Positions 1 to 9,182 of a DNA stretch of 64,000 nucleotides are shown piece after piece (position 1 is the stretch's first letter; each line of letters opens with the position of its first letter). The notes under the pieces were generated by a model. The model worked only from the letters and a program-made list of their open reading frames with translations. It was not told where the DNA came from and did not search any database. This DNA comes from Pseudomonas sp. ZH-FAD (GTDB lineage: Bacteria; Pseudomonadota; Gammaproteobacteria; Pseudomonadales; Pseudomonadaceae): contig NZ_PGLR01000026.1 in assembly GCF_002803095.1 (NCBI RefSeq), positions 1 through 64,000 of the forward strand. Direction: 5' to 3'. The translations under genes and the position numbers were made by a program.

Positions 1-601
1 GCTGGGCGAACAGGCGGTTCTCGATGGCGCGAGCGGCGAACACCAGCGACTCCAGGGTGTAGACCGAGGGCGCGCCCTGCCGGCTGCTGGCGTCCAGCAC
101 CCCGACTATGCCGCCGTCGAGGCCGAAGATCGGCGTGGCCAGGCAGGAGAACTGGCGGGCCTCCTCCAGATAGTGCTCCTCGCCGACGAAGAACACCGAC
201 TCGCGCTCGGCCAGGGCGCAGCCCGGCGCCGTGGTGCCGACGTTCTGCTCGGAAAGCTGCGCGCCGATGCGAAATACCTGGCTCAGCTCGCGGGTGCCGG
301 CGCCGCGCCCACTGAGGCTACTGAGCACCACGCCTTCCAGATCGATGCAGGCCAGCACCCAATCCTGCGGTGCCAGCGCCGCATGCAGCTGCTGCATCTC
401 GGGCATTGCGCAGTCCAGCAGCAGGCGGTCGCGCTCGGCGATCTGCTTGCCAGTGGCCACCAGCGGCGCCTCGAACAGCAGCTTGTCGCGCTGGCACAGG
501 CCGTAGTGCTGCGAGCGCTGCCAGGAACGGGCGACTACCTGGGAATCGACCAGATGCTTGCCTGAAGTGGGCGTTGCGGAGGGGTCGCTGGATCTGTGCA
601 T
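1..601 (-). CDS. AcoR-type sigma-54-dependent transcriptional activator (partial, N-terminal 200 residues)
   Basis: The reading frame on the minus strand starts at the ATG at 601 and runs off the left edge of the window. The visible part begins with a short polar tail, then a segment with VARSWQRSQHYGL typical of the N-terminus of AcoR-like activators, and then a GAF sensory domain (about residues 75-200) with the signature LSEQNVGTTAPGCALAER. The AAA+ and Fis-type DNA-binding domains expected for this family would lie outside the window. The gene is divergent from a sigma-54 promoter and an alcohol dehydrogenase cluster, so it is probably the alcohol- or aldehyde-responsive activator of that cluster. 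The family is clear; the ligand is inferred from position. Confidence 0.85.
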   Translation of the reverse strand, partial: MHRSSDPSATPTSGKHLVDSQVVARSWQRSQHYGLCQRDKLLFEAPLVATGKQIAERDRLLLDCAMPEMQQLHAALAPQDWVLACIDLEGVVLSSLSGRGAGTRELSQVFRIGAQLSEQNVGTTAPGCALAERESVFFVGEEHYLEEARQFSCLATPIFGLDGGIVGVLDASSRQGAPSVYTLESLVFAARAIENRLFAQ

Positions 602-622
602 GGCATGCGTCTCACGGCCAGG

Positions 623-712
623 TGTCTCGAACTGGGCCAGCCCGCCCCAGAGCCACTGTCTCAGTTCGAGACAGCGTCACGGCGAGACGGCGCCCGCGCT
701 CTGTTCGAGAAC
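623..712. promoter_or_regulatory. Cluster of palindromic upstream activator sites
   Basis: Three related sites lie between the divergent genes. The central one, TGTCTCAGTTCGAGACA at 657-673, has perfect 6-bp arms. A half-site TGTCTCGAAC lies at 623-632 and a shorter palindrome GTTCGAGAAC at 703-712. They sit roughly 60-145 bp upstream of the sigma-54 promoter at 768-783, which is where enhancer-binding proteins usually bind. The likely binder is the AcoR-type activator encoded at 1-601. This is inference from position and symmetry. Confidence 0.6.
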
Positions 713-767
713 TCTTGTTGTTATACAAATCATTGATTCAGCTTGGTTTTCTGCCAGCCAGAAAAGC

Positions 768-783
768 TGGCACAGACTCTGCT
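768..783 (+). promoter_or_regulatory. Sigma-54 (RpoN) -24/-12 promoter
   Basis: TGGCACAGACTCTGCT matches the RpoN consensus TGGCACG-N4-TTGCW, with the invariant GG and GC at the correct 10-bp spacing. It lies 74 bp before the ATG at 857 and would drive the outer-membrane protein and alcohol dehydrogenase genes. The neighbouring sigma-54 activator gene supports the call. Confidence 0.75.
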
Positions 784-856
784 CAATGACTTCACAGCCT
801 CCGGAGAAAACCCCGGCAGCGCCAAGATCTTAAACAAAAACAATAAAGGTGATGTC

Positions 857-1765
857 ATGAAAATGAGCACAGATGCGGCTCGGCCCAAACCGGCCCGGCA
901 GTGGCTGCATGCTTCGCTGTTCGGCCTGCTGAGCGGCTTTTGCGCCAGTGCCTCGGCGCTCGACGTAGACGCCGGCGATTACACCGCCCTGCCCGCCGGC
1001 ACCAACCTCGGTCTGCTCTACTACCAGCACGCCGAACGCAACCGCCTCTACGCCAACGGCGACAAGCTGCCACTGGATGCCGGCCTGGATTCGGATATCG
1101 GTATCCTGCGCGGCGTGCACTTCATGGAACTGGGCGGCTACATCGTCGACCCGCAGTTCCTCCTGCCCTTCGGCAACGTGCGCGCCAAGGACGACCTGTC
1201 GGCCCTGGGCAGCGACAGCGGAACCGGCGACCTGATCCTGGCCGCCACCGTATGGCTGGTGAACCAGCCGGAACAGCGCCGCTACTTCGGCATCACCCCC
1301 TTCCTCTGGCTGCCCACCGGCAGCTACGACAACGATCGCGCCATCAACCTCGGCGAGAACCGCTGGAAAGGTGCGCTGCAGGCCGGCTACATCGAGGGCC
1401 TGGGCGACAAGTTCAGCCTCGACCTGGTGGGCGACGTGACCTTCTTCGGCAAGAACGACGACTTCGGCCCCGCCAGCCAGACTCTCAAGCAGAAGCCGCT
1501 GTTCCAGGCCCAGGCGTTCCTGCGCTACCACGTCAACGAGCGCTTCGACCTGCGCGCCGGCGTCTCGCGCCTGTGGGGCGGCGAGACCGAGGTAGACGGC
1601 CTGGACATGGACGATAAACCCAACACCAGCAAGTTCAGCGTCGGCGCCAGCTGGTTCTTCACCCCGCGCGACCAGCTGCTGGTCAATTTCGGCCGCGACC
1701 TCTCGGTGGACAACGGCTTCAAGGAGCAGGGACGGGTCAACCTGCGCCTGCTACACGTTTTCTAA
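857..1765 (+). CDS. Outer-membrane channel of the phenol/meta-pathway transporter family
   Basis: A protein of 302 residues. I use the ATG at 857, which has AAAGGTGA just upstream; the in-frame start at 743 would swallow the sigma-54 promoter. A signal peptide (about residues 1-34, ending SASALD) is followed by a beta-rich body with alternating aromatic strands. It ends LRLLHVF, a C-terminal Phe typical of outer-membrane barrels. This matches the phenol MetA-degradation/SphA-like outer-membrane family, often found beside alcohol or aromatic catabolic genes. It is first in the unit with the PQQ alcohol dehydrogenase, 48 bp ahead of it. A role in alcohol passage across the outer membrane is inferred. 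Confidence 0.8.
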   Translation: MKMSTDAARPKPARQWLHASLFGLLSGFCASASALDVDAGDYTALPAGTNLGLLYYQHAERNRLYANGDKLPLDAGLDSDIGILRGVHFMELGGYIVDPQFLLPFGNVRAKDDLSALGSDSGTGDLILAATVWLVNQPEQRRYFGITPFLWLPTGSYDNDRAINLGENRWKGALQAGYIEGLGDKFSLDLVGDVTFFGKNDDFGPASQTLKQKPLFQAQAFLRYHVNERFDLRAGVSRLWGGETEVDGLDMDDKPNTSKFSVGASWFFTPRDQLLVNFGRDLSVDNGFKEQGRVNLRLLHVF

Positions 1766-1813
1766 GCACCGCCGCCTGCCTTCCCATTCCAACAACAACA
1801 GGAGTTTCGCGTG

Positions 1814-3901
1814 ATGCCTAACCTCACCCAATCACGCCGTTTCGTCTGCCTGCTCACCGCACTGCTGGTCGCCACAGGCGCCCAGGCCGCCAAGGTCGAT
1901 GAGGCCGCCATCCGTGCCAGCGAGCAAGACGGCAGCGAATGGCTCAGCCATGGCCGCACCTACGCCGAGCAGCGCTTCAGCCCGCTCAGGCAGATCGACG
2001 CCGGCAACGCCGGCAAGCTGGGCCTGGCCTGGTACCTGGATCTGGAAAACAACCGTGGCCTGGAGGCCACCCCGCTGGTGTCCGACGGCGTGCTCTACGC
2101 CTCGCTGTCCTGGAGCCGGGTGATGGCCGTGGACCTGCGCAGCGGCAAGCGCCTGTGGCAGTTCGATCCCCAGGTGGATCGCGGCCGCTCCCGCTACGCC
2201 TGCTGCGACGCGGTCAACCGCGGCGTCGCCCTGTGGAACGGCAAGGTCTACGTCGGCGCCCTGGACGGTCGCCTGATCGCCCTGGACGCCAAGACCGGCC
2301 GCGAGGTCTGGAGCGAGCAGACCACCGACCCGACCAAGCCCTACAGCATCACCGGCGCGCCGCGTGTGGTGAAGGGCAAGGTGATCATCGGCAACGGCGG
2401 CGCCGAGTACGGCGTGCGCGGCTTCTTCTCCGCCTACGATGCCGAGACCGGCAAGATGGCCTGGCGCTTCTACACGGTGCCGGGCGACCCGGCCCAGCCC
2501 TACGAGCACCCCGAACTGGCCGCAGCGGCCAAGACCTGGAAGGGCGACCAGTACTGGAAACTCGGCGGCGGCGGTACCGTATGGGACAGCATGGCCTACG
2601 ACCCGGAGCTGGACCTGCTGTACATCGGCACCGGCAACGGCTCGCCGTGGAACCGCGAGATCCGCAGCCCCGGCGGCGGCGACAACCTGTACCTGTCGTC
2701 GATCCTCGCTCTGCGCCCGGACAGCGGCAAGCTGCTCTGGCATTACCAGACCACGCCGGGCGAAACCTGGGACTTCACCGCCACCCAGCAGATCACCCTG
2801 GCCACCCTGGAGCTGGACGGCAAGCCGCGCAAGGTGCTGATGCAGGCGCCGAAGAACGGCTTCTTCTATGTGCTCGATCGCGCCACCGGCGAACTGCTCT
2901 CGGCGGAAAAATTCGGCAAGGTGACCTGGGCCGAGAAGGTCGATCTGGCCACCGGCCGCCCGGTTGAGGTGCCCGGCTCGCGCTACGAGCAGGAGCAGGT
3001 GGTGATGTGGCCGAGCCCGTTCGGCGCGCACAGCTGGCACTCCATGTCGTTCAACCCGCAGACCGGGCTGATGTACATCCCCTACCAGGAAATCCCCGGC
3101 GTCTATCGCAACGAAGGGGCCACGTTCAAGAAGATCGACGGTTTCAACACCGGTACCGGCTTCAGCGACACTCATGAGATACCCCGCGATGCGGTGAGCG
3201 GCGCCCTGCTGGCCTGGGACCCGGTACGCCAGCGCGAGGCCTGGCGCGTGCCGCATAGCTTCTACTGGAACGGCGGCACCCTGAACACCGCCGGCAACCT
3301 GGTGTTCCAGGGCACCGCCGACGGCCAGCTGCACGCCTACTCGGCGGACAAGGGACAGCGCCTGTGGAGCTTCGCCGCGCAGACCGGCATAGTCGCCGCC
3401 CCCATCAGCTTCAGCCTGGACGGCGAGCAGTACGTGGCGGTCATGGCCGGCTGGGGCGGCGTGGCGCCGCTGATCGGCGGCGACGCGGCACTGGCGCCCG
3501 GAGTGCGCAACCTCAGCCGCCTGCTGGTGTTCAAACTCGGCGGCCAGAGCAGCCTGCCACCGCTGCCGCAGGCGACCACGATCGCCGTGCAGCGCACGCC
3601 GCAAGCTGTCCAGGCGAGCGCCGCGGACCTGGACACCGGCAAGCTGCTGTACGGCAACTATTGCTCCATGTGTCACGGCGTCGGCGCCGTCAGCGGCGGC
3701 CTGATCCCCGACCTGCGCCATACGGATCAATGGCGCCGCGACAACTTCCAGCAGATCGTCCGGGACGGCATCCTCCGTCCGCTGGGCATGCCATCCTTCA
3801 AGAACTCGCTGAGCGTGGCCGAGGTGGAACAGATCAAGGCCTATGTGATGAGCCGCGAGTACGAGGACCATCTCAAGGCGCAGCAAGCCGCCAGACCCTG
3901 A
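1814..3901 (+). CDS. PQQ-dependent quinohemoprotein alcohol dehydrogenase (type II)
   Basis: A periplasmic enzyme of 695 residues that oxidises alcohols to aldehydes and acids using PQQ and passes electrons to a C-terminal haem c. The start is the ATG at 1814 with AGGAG upstream; a GTG lies one codon earlier. A signal peptide ends near AQAA (residue 26). An eight-bladed quinoprotein propeller follows, with the vicinal disulfide pair C130-C131 ([10 protein letters not shown]) and the catalytic Asp320 in TWDFT. The haem motif CSMCH is at residues 617-621. Two residues after Asp320 is Thr322, not Asp, so the enzyme should use calcium rather than lanthanides. It resembles ADH IIB/IIG enzymes of butanol-grown Pseudomonas. 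PQQ synthesis genes follow directly. Confidence 0.93.
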   Translation: MPNLTQSRRFVCLLTALLVATGAQAAKVDEAAIRASEQDGSEWLSHGRTYAEQRFSPLRQIDAGNAGKLGLAWYLDLENNRGLEATPLVSDGVLYASLSWSRVMAVDLRSGKRLWQFDPQVDRGRSRYACCDAVNRGVALWNGKVYVGALDGRLIALDAKTGREVWSEQTTDPTKPYSITGAPRVVKGKVIIGNGGAEYGVRGFFSAYDAETGKMAWRFYTVPGDPAQPYEHPELAAAAKTWKGDQYWKLGGGGTVWDSMAYDPELDLLYIGTGNGSPWNREIRSPGGGDNLYLSSILALRPDSGKLLWHYQTTPGETWDFTATQQITLATLELDGKPRKVLMQAPKNGFFYVLDRATGELLSAEKFGKVTWAEKVDLATGRPVEVPGSRYEQEQVVMWPSPFGAHSWHSMSFNPQTGLMYIPYQEIPGVYRNEGATFKKIDGFNTGTGFSDTHEIPRDAVSGALLAWDPVRQREAWRVPHSFYWNGGTLNTAGNLVFQGTADGQLHAYSADKGQRLWSFAAQTGIVAAPISFSLDGEQYVAVMAGWGGVAPLIGGDAALAPGVRNLSRLLVFKLGGQSSLPPLPQATTIAVQRTPQAVQASAADLDTGKLLYGNYCSMCHGVGAVSGGLIPDLRHTDQWRRDNFQQIVRDGILRPLGMPSFKNSLSVAEVEQIKAYVMSREYEDHLKAQQAARP

Positions 3902-3908
3902 CCCCCAT

Positions 3909-3927
3909 GGGCGGGCTCGGCCCGCCC
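3909..3927 (+). terminator. GC-rich hairpin between alcohol dehydrogenase and pqqA
   Basis: GGGCGGG-CTCGG-CCCGCCC forms a perfect 7-bp stem. No U-tract follows, so it is more likely an mRNA 3'-end stabiliser or partial terminator than a full stop. It lies just after the dehydrogenase stop codon and 36 bp before pqqA. Confidence 0.4.
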
Positions 3928-3962
3928 GTGGACACCACCCCAAGCACCGGAGGAACAGCAGC

Positions 3963-4034
3963 ATGTGGACCAAACCTAGCTACACCGACCTGCGCATCGG
4001 CTTCGAAGTGACCCTGTACTTCGCCAACCGTTGA
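3963..4034 (+). CDS. pqqA: PqqA, PQQ precursor peptide
   Basis: This 23-residue peptide, [23 protein letters not shown], is the ribosomally made substrate from which PQQ is built. The invariant Glu15 and Tyr19 (E-V-T-L-Y) are the residues that PqqE crosslinks. GGAGG stands about 9 bases before the start. It lies 61 bp after the quinohemoprotein dehydrogenase gene and is followed by a terminator-like hairpin before pqqB, which would allow more PqqA than PqqB-E to be made. The call rests on near-complete family identity over this tiny length. Confidence 0.97.
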   Translation: MWTKPSYTDLRIGFEVTLYFANR

Positions 4035-4070
4035 GCCTGCCGCGGCGTGCCTGGCGCGCCGCGTTTCCCG

Positions 4071-4098
4071 CCCCGGCCTGCCGGGGCCTGATTTTTTT
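4071..4098 (+). terminator. Attenuator/terminator between pqqA and pqqB
   Basis: CCCCGG-cctg-CCGGGG can extend to a 7-bp stem, followed by CCTGA and seven T residues (4092-4098). This is a classical intrinsic terminator shape placed 37 bp after the pqqA stop codon. Partial read-through would set a high PqqA to PqqB-E ratio. Confidence 0.7.
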
Positions 4099-4114
4099 GC
4101 CGCGCGAGGCCCAG

Positions 4115-5029
4115 ATGCAAATCCAGATTCTCGGTTCCGCCGCCGGCGGCGGCTTTCCCCAGTGGAACTGCAACTGCCGCAACTGCCGCGGCGTGCGCGC
4201 CGGCACCCTGCGTACGCAGCCGCGTACGCAGTCGTCCATCGCCCTTTCCGATGACGGCGGCGAGTGGATCCTGTGCAACGCCTCGCCGGACATTCGCGCG
4301 CAACTCGAAGCCTTTCCGGCGCTGCAGCCGGCGCGCCAGCTACGCGACACGGCGATCGCCGGCATCGTCCTGCTCGACAGCCAGATCGACCACTGCACCG
4401 GCCTGCTGACCCTGCGCGAAGGCTGCCCGCATCAGGTCTGGTGTACCGAGATGGTCCATCAGGACCTGACCACCGGCTTTCCCCTGTTCAACATGCTCAG
4501 CCACTGGAACGGCGGCCTGCAGCACCGGCTGATCGAGCTGGATGCCAAACCCTTCGCCATTCCCGCCTGCCCGGGGCTGAGCATCACCGCCATCGCCCTG
4601 CGCAGCAGCGCGCCGCCGTATTCGCCGCATCGCGGCAATCCGCATCCGGGCGACAACATCGGCCTGTTCATCGAGGACCTGCGCACGGGTGGGACCTTGT
4701 TCTACGCCCCCGGCCTGGGCCAGGTGGACGAGCAGCTGCTGGGCTGGATGCGCCGCGCCGACTGCCTGCTGGTGGACGGCACGCTGTGGCGCGACGACGA
4801 GATGCGCGTGTGCGAGGTGGGCGACAAGCTCGGCAGCGAGATGGGCCACCTGCCGCAGAGCGGCCCGGGCGGCATGCTCGAGGTGCTGGAGGGCCTGCCG
4901 GCGGCGCGCAAGATCCTGATCCATATCAACAACACCAACCCGATTCTCGACCTGGATTCGCCCGAGCGTGCCGAGCTGGACGCCCGCGGCATCGAGGTCG
5001 CGTTCGATGGCATGAGCATCCATTTGTAG
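4115..5029 (+). CDS. pqqB: PqqB, PQQ biosynthesis hydroxylase of the metallo-beta-lactamase fold
   Basis: A protein of 304 residues. The ATG at 4115 is chosen because [21 protein letters not shown] is the conserved N-terminus of the family; GAGG lies 7 bases upstream. An in-frame TTG at 4031 overlaps the pqqA stop and would include the attenuator. PqqB hydroxylates the tyrosine of the crosslinked peptide, and the zinc-binding cysteines CNCRNC are visible near residue 22. The stop codon TAG is the first part of a REP element (GTAGGGTG). Confidence 0.95.
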   Translation: MQIQILGSAAGGGFPQWNCNCRNCRGVRAGTLRTQPRTQSSIALSDDGGEWILCNASPDIRAQLEAFPALQPARQLRDTAIAGIVLLDSQIDHCTGLLTLREGCPHQVWCTEMVHQDLTTGFPLFNMLSHWNGGLQHRLIELDAKPFAIPACPGLSITAIALRSSAPPYSPHRGNPHPGDNIGLFIEDLRTGGTLFYAPGLGQVDEQLLGWMRRADCLLVDGTLWRDDEMRVCEVGDKLGSEMGHLPQSGPGGMLEVLEGLPAARKILIHINNTNPILDLDSPERAELDARGIEVAFDGMSIHL

Positions 5030-5093
5030 GGTGTGCGGGGCCGCCCAGGCTGTGCGCACTTTAAAGAATGCTGGTGCGCACGGCGCACCCTAC
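5026..5093. repeat. REP pair, GTAGGGTGCGC family (between pqqB and pqqC)
   Basis: A GTAGGGTGTGCGG unit faces an inverted TGGTGCGCACGGCGCACCCTAC unit, and together they can fold into one hairpin. The first TAG is also the stop codon of pqqB. The left arm is diverged, the right arm is close to consensus. Confidence 0.8.
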
Positions 5094-5116
5094 GGCAACG
5101 CGTATCGGAGATCCTG

Positions 5117-5884
5117 ATGAGCCAAGCTGCCATGACCCCTGCCGAGTTCGAGCAGGCGCTGCGCGCCAAGGGCGCGCTGTACCACATCCATCATCCCTAC
5201 CACCGGGCCATGTATGAAGGCCGCGCCACGCGCGAGCAGATCCAGGGCTGGGTGGCGAACCGCTTTTACTATCAGGTCAATATTCCGCTCAAGGATGCGG
5301 CGATCATGGCCAACTGCCCGGATCGTGAGACCCGGCGCGAGTGGATTCAGCGCATCCTCGACCACGATGGAGTGCCGGGCGTCGCTACGTCAGGCGAGGA
5401 AGGCGGCATCGAAGCCTGGCTGCGCCTGGCCGAGGCGGTCGGTCTCGACCGCGAGCAGGTGCTGTCGCAGGAGCTGGTGCTGCCCGGCGTGCGCTTCGCC
5501 GTCGACGCCTACGTCAACTTCGCCCGCCGCGCCAGTTGGCAGGAGGCGGCCAGCAGCTCGCTGACCGAGCTATTCGCCCCGACCATCCACCAGTCGCGCC
5601 TGGACGCCTGGCCGCAGCACTATCCCTGGATCGATGCCGCCGGCTACGACTACTTCCGCAATCGCCTGAGCCAGGCGCGGCGCGATGTCGAGCACGGCCT
5701 GCGCATCACCCTCGAACACTACCGCACCCGTGAGGCGCAGGAGCGCATGCTGAACATCCTGCAGTTCAAGCTCGACGTGCTGTGGAGCATGCTCGACGCC
5801 ATGAGCATGGCCTACGAGCTGGAGCGCCCGCCGTACCACACGGTAACCGCCGAGTGCGTCTGGCATCGGGGGATCGCTTTATGA
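5117..5884 (+). CDS. pqqC: PqqC, pyrroloquinoline-quinone synthase
   Basis: A cofactor-free oxidase of 255 residues that performs the final ring closure and oxidation to PQQ. The ATG at 5117 ([15 protein letters not shown]) has CGGAG upstream and gives the usual family length. The family signature [13 protein letters not shown], followed by [27 protein letters not shown], is near the N-terminus. The gene is separated from pqqB and pqqD by REP elements, so the pqq genes are probably one transcript interrupted by stable hairpins. Confidence 0.96.
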   Translation: MSQAAMTPAEFEQALRAKGALYHIHHPYHRAMYEGRATREQIQGWVANRFYYQVNIPLKDAAIMANCPDRETRREWIQRILDHDGVPGVATSGEEGGIEAWLRLAEAVGLDREQVLSQELVLPGVRFAVDAYVNFARRASWQEAASSSLTELFAPTIHQSRLDAWPQHYPWIDAAGYDYFRNRLSQARRDVEHGLRITLEHYRTREAQERMLNILQFKLDVLWSMLDAMSMAYELERPPYHTVTAECVWHRGIAL

Positions 5885-5891
5885 TCAAGAC

Positions 5892-5947
5892 GGTGCGCAT
5901 GGCGCACCCTACGGCCGCATTCCACGTAGGGTGCGCCGCGCGCACCA
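5892..5947. repeat. REP pair, GTAGGGTGCGC family (between pqqC and pqqD)
   Basis: GGTGCGCATGGCGCACCCTAC at 5892-5912 is followed by GTAGGGTGCGCCGCGCGCACCA at 5926-5947. The two units are in inverted orientation and can pair with each other. Confidence 0.8.
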
Positions 5948-5963
5948 CGACGGAGCCGCAACC

Positions 5964-6242
5964 ATGACCTCGACCATCCTGCCCACTGTCCCCGCCATCC
6001 GCCGCGGCTTCCGCCTGCAGTTCGAGCCGGCCCAGGGCTGCCACGTGTTGCTCTATCCCGAGGGCATGATCAAACTCAACGACAGCGCCGGCGAGATTCT
6101 CCAACTGATCGACGGCCGGCGCAGCGTCGCGGATATCATCGCCGAGCTGGAAACGCGCTATCCCGACGTCGCGGAGCTGGGCGACGATGTGCAGCAGTTC
6201 ATCGAGGTGGCTCATGCCCAGTTCTGGATCGAACTGCGCTGA
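5964..6242 (+). CDS. pqqD: PqqD, PqqA peptide chaperone
   Basis: A RiPP-recognition protein of 92 residues that binds PqqA and presents it to the radical SAM enzyme PqqE. The start at 5964 ([24 protein letters not shown]) follows a REP element with GGAG nearby. The typical segment [29 protein letters not shown] is present, and the length is normal for the family. It is immediately upstream of pqqE, as is usual. Confidence 0.95.
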   Translation: MTSTILPTVPAIRRGFRLQFEPAQGCHVLLYPEGMIKLNDSAGEILQLIDGRRSVADIIAELETRYPDVAELGDDVQQFIEVAHAQFWIELR

Positions 6243-6288
6243 CCGCGGACCGTTGCAAGGCATCGGCAAAGCCGCCGAGGCTGTACCG

Positions 6289-7533
6289 ATGACGGCCCCG
6301 CAGGAGCAGGCGAAGAAGCACGGCGTGCAACACGTACATGAGCATGCGACCGAGCCGGCGATCCCGCCTGCTCCTAACGACGCCTCGGCCATGCAGAGAG
6401 CCTTGCAACGATCCGTCGGGGTCGGCCCGCCGCTCTGGCTGCTGGCCGAGCTGACCTACCGCTGCCCGCTGCAGTGCCCGTACTGCTCCAATCCGCTGGA
6501 CTTCGCCAAGCAGGGCGCCGAACTCAGCACCGCCGAATGGATCGAGGTGTTTCGCCAGGCCCGTGAGCTGGGCGCAGCGCAGCTGGGCTTCTCCGGCGGC
6601 GAGCCGCTGGTGCGTCAGGACCTGACCGAGCTGATTGCGGCCGCGCGCGGCCTGGGCTACTACACCAACCTGATCACCTCCGGCATCGGCCTGACCGAAG
6701 CACGGATTGCCGAGTTTGCCGAGGCGGGGCTGGACCATATCCAGATCAGCTTTCAGGCCGCCGACGAGGAGGTGAACAACCTGCTGGCCGGCTCGCACAA
6801 GGCCTTCGCCCAGAAGCTGGCCATGGCCCGCGCGGTCAAGGCCCATGGCTACCCGATGGTGCTGAACTTCGTCACCCACCGGCACAACATCGACAACATC
6901 GAGCGCATCATCGAGCTGTGCCTGGAGCTGGAGGCGGACTTCGTCGAACTCGCCACCTGCCAGTTCTACGGCTGGGCCGAGCTCAATCGCGCGGGGCTCC
7001 TGCCCACCCGTGCGCAGCTGGAGCGCGCCGAGCGCATCACCAACCAGTGGCGCGACAAGCTGGCGGCCGAGAACCACCCCTGCAAGCTGATCTTCGTCAC
7101 CCCCGACTACTACGAGGAGCGCCCCAAGGCCTGCATGAACGGCTGGGGCAACCTGTTTCTCGACATCACCCCGGACGGCACGGCGTTGCCGTGCCATAGC
7201 GCGCGGCAGCTGCCGGTGCAGTTTCCCAACGTGCGCGAGCACAGCGTCGAACATATCTGGCGGCATTCCTTCGGCTTCAACCTCTTCCGTGGCGACGACT
7301 GGATGCCTGAGCCCTGCCGCAGCTGCGATGAGAAGCACAAGGATTTCGGCGGCTGCCGCTGCCAGGCCTTTATGCTCACCGGCGATGCCAGCAACGCCGA
7401 CCCGGTGTGCAGCAAGTCGGCGCACCATGAGGTGATTCTCGCGGCGCGCCGCCAGGCCGACGAGGCGTCGCTGGGGCTGGACAAGCTGCAATACCGCAAC
7501 GACAAGGCCTCGCGAATCATATGCAAGGCGTAG
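6289..7533 (+). CDS. pqqE: PqqE, radical SAM PqqA peptide cyclase
   Basis: This enzyme makes the Glu-Tyr carbon-carbon bond in PqqA. The radical SAM motif is CPLQCPYC (C59, C63, C66 from this start), and the C-terminal SPASM cysteines appear in [17 protein letters not shown]. Two starts are possible. ATG 6289 has GAGG at good spacing and gives 414 residues with a polar, His/Pro-rich extension. ATG 6391 has no clear ribosome site but gives 380 residues, which is the usual Pseudomonas length. I give the start supported by the ribosome site. The stop codon TAG lies in a REP element. No pqqF-type protease gene is in the window. Confidence 0.94.
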   Translation: MTAPQEQAKKHGVQHVHEHATEPAIPPAPNDASAMQRALQRSVGVGPPLWLLAELTYRCPLQCPYCSNPLDFAKQGAELSTAEWIEVFRQARELGAAQLGFSGGEPLVRQDLTELIAAARGLGYYTNLITSGIGLTEARIAEFAEAGLDHIQISFQAADEEVNNLLAGSHKAFAQKLAMARAVKAHGYPMVLNFVTHRHNIDNIERIIELCLELEADFVELATCQFYGWAELNRAGLLPTRAQLERAERITNQWRDKLAAENHPCKLIFVTPDYYEERPKACMNGWGNLFLDITPDGTALPCHSARQLPVQFPNVREHSVEHIWRHSFGFNLFRGDDWMPEPCRSCDEKHKDFGGCRCQAFMLTGDASNADPVCSKSAHHEVILAARRQADEASLGLDKLQYRNDKASRIICKA

Positions 7534-7550
7534 GGTGCGCCGTGCGCACC
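7530..7550. repeat. Single REP unit, GTAGGGTGCGC family (after pqqE)
   Basis: GTAGGGTGCGCCGTGCGCACC, the consensus form of the family. Its TAG is the pqqE stop codon. It sits between convergent pqqE and the LysR gene and could act as a transcript end. Confidence 0.8.
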
Positions 7551-7593
7551 GATCCCGACAGCACCAGGAGCACCGCACAGGCCGCTCGCCGGC

Positions 7594-8544
7594 CTAAAGG
7601 CTCGGCAGATAGGCCATCTCCGTCGACTCGCCCAGCAGCAGGCCGCGGTTGAGTTCGGCGCAGGCACGCAGGTACTCGGCCACCAGGGTGACCCGCTTGA
7701 GCTTGCGCAGATCCTCGCTGTAGTACATCCAGAACTGCCGCATCACCTCGACTTCGTCCGGCAGTACCGCCTGCAGGCGCGGATCGGGGCCGGCGAGAAA
7801 ACACGGCAGTATCGCCAGCGCGCGGCCTTCCAGGGCCGCATGGTACTGGGCCACCACGCTGGTGCTGCGCAGGCGGCTGTGCGCGCCGGGTAGCAGGTCG
7901 TTGAGGTACAGCAGCTTGAAGCTGAACGCCAGGTCCTCGACGTAGGTGACGAAGGCATGCCCGGCCAGGTCGTCGCGGCTGCGGATCGGCGCGTGGTTGG
8001 CCAGGTAACCGGGCGTGGCGTACAGGCGCAGGCGGTAGTCGCACAGCCGCGAGCAGACATAGGGGCCGCGCTCCGGGCGTTCCAGGGTGATGGCGATGTC
8101 CGCCTCGCGCCGCGACAGGCTGATGAAGTGCGGTACCGGCAGGATGTCCACCGAGATGTTCGGGTAGTGGTCGAGAAAATGGCTCATCTGCGCCGTGACG
8201 AAGCAGGAGCCGAAGGCCTCGGTACAACCGATGCGCAGATGCCCGGCGAGCCCGCCGGTGCTGCCGGAGACCTGTTCGCAGGCGACCTGCAGCGTGCCCT
8301 CCAGACTCTCCACGTGTCCCAGCAGGCGCTGCCCCTCGCTGGTCAGGACGAAGCCGGCGCTGCGCGACTTCTCGAACAATAGCGCGCCCAGGCTCTGCTC
8401 CAGGCTGCGGATGCGCCGCGACACCGTGGTGTAGTCCACCCCCAGCCTGCGCGACGCCGCACTGGCGGTGCGAGTGCGCGCCACTTCGAGGAAGAAGCGC
8501 AGGTCGTCCCAGTTGATCCGCCCCATTACCATGTTTTTTTGCAT
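7594..8544 (-). CDS. LysR-family transcriptional regulator
   Basis: A regulator of 316 residues with an N-terminal winged helix (MGRINWDDLRFFLEVARTRTASAASRRLGVDYTTVSRRIRSLE) and a LysR substrate-binding domain. Three ATG codons (8544, 8532, 8526) lie in the first seven codons and none has a strong ribosome site, so the exact start is open. The V-YTTVSRRI helix places it in the group with an HTH like that of short-chain-metabolite regulators. It is divergent from DUF485-actP and probably controls it; this is inferred from arrangement. Confidence 0.85.
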   Translation of the reverse strand: MQKNMVMGRINWDDLRFFLEVARTRTASAASRRLGVDYTTVSRRIRSLEQSLGALLFEKSRSAGFVLTSEGQRLLGHVESLEGTLQVACEQVSGSTGGLAGHLRIGCTEAFGSCFVTAQMSHFLDHYPNISVDILPVPHFISLSRREADIAITLERPERGPYVCSRLCDYRLRLYATPGYLANHAPIRSRDDLAGHAFVTYVEDLAFSFKLLYLNDLLPGAHSRLRSTSVVAQYHAALEGRALAILPCFLAGPDPRLQAVLPDEVEVMRQFWMYYSEDLRKLKRVTLVAEYLRACAELNRGLLLGESTEMAYLPSL

Positions 8545-8855
8545 ATGAGTCAGGCTTATTTGTCAATACATAGAGTAAATACGCCTACATATACTCCCTG
8601 ACACAACGCCTGACCAGATCGGGCCGGCCCCTCCAACAACAATTCAGGGCTTATCGCATGAACGCATGGTCGACCACCGGCGCTTATGGCCGCTGCGGAT
8701 CGCACTGCCGCTGCGCCGTCATGCGCTCACTGCGCCGTCGACGACAACCACACCGCCCTCGCCCGCCCAGGCACTGATCTCCTCACCGCGCCGTTCGCGT
8801 GCCATGCGCGACGGCAACCGCACCGATCCGACAACAACAACCACGGAGCACCAGC
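8545..8855 (+). promoter_or_regulatory. Divergent intergenic region upstream of DUF485-actP
   Basis: About 310 bases separate the LysR gene and the DUF485 gene. The AT-rich part nearest LysR (8545-8600) should hold both promoters. The rest (8640-8850) is C-rich with short reading frames but no convincing gene or terminator. I see no clear palindromic operator. Confidence 0.4.
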
Positions 8856-9182
8856 ATGAGTAGTCACGCCAAGCATGCGCTGACCTGCGCACTGATACGC
8901 AGCAATCCCAAGTTCCAGAACCTCGCTCGCCGCCGCGCCCGCCTCGCCTGGGCCCTGAGCGGCCTGGTGCTGGCCCTGTACTACAGCTTCATCATGCTGG
9001 TGGCCTTCGCTCCCGGCTGGCTGCACCTGCCGTTGTACGCCGGCAGTAACCTGAGCCTGGGCCTGCCCCTGGGAGCCGCGCTGATCCTGCTGTGCTGGCT
9101 GCTCACCCTCTGGTACGTACGCAGCGCCAACCTGCACTTCGACACGCTCAGCGCGCAGATCCTCGAGGAGTCCCAGGTATGA
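8856..9182 (+). CDS. DUF485 membrane protein, partner of ActP
   Basis: A protein of 108 residues with two predicted membrane helices ([24 protein letters not shown] and [25 protein letters not shown]). This is the YjcH-like family that nearly always precedes acetate permease genes. The ATG at 8856 has GGAG about 8 bases upstream. Its stop overlaps the actP start (ATGA at 9179-9182), which suggests translational coupling. Its exact role in transport is not known from the sequence. Confidence 0.9.
   Translation: MSSHAKHALTCALIRSNPKFQNLARRRARLAWALSGLVLALYYSFIMLVAFAPGWLHLPLYAGSNLSLGLPLGAALILLCWLLTLWYVRSANLHFDTLSAQILEESQV

Noticed and set aside
1814-3901. Lanthanide-dependent alcohol dehydrogenase
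   Set aside because: The position two after the catalytic Asp is Thr322, not the Asp that lanthanide enzymes carry.
1832-3973. A 713-codon open frame antisense to the alcohol dehydrogenase
   Set aside because: It mirrors the real gene, has Ala/Gly/Arg/Val-rich composition with no family match, and is an effect of high GC at third positions.
8658-8777. A 39-codon frame with two Cys-rich patches before the DUF485 gene
   Set aside because: There is no ribosome site and the Arg/Pro-rich end looks like random GC-rich translation.
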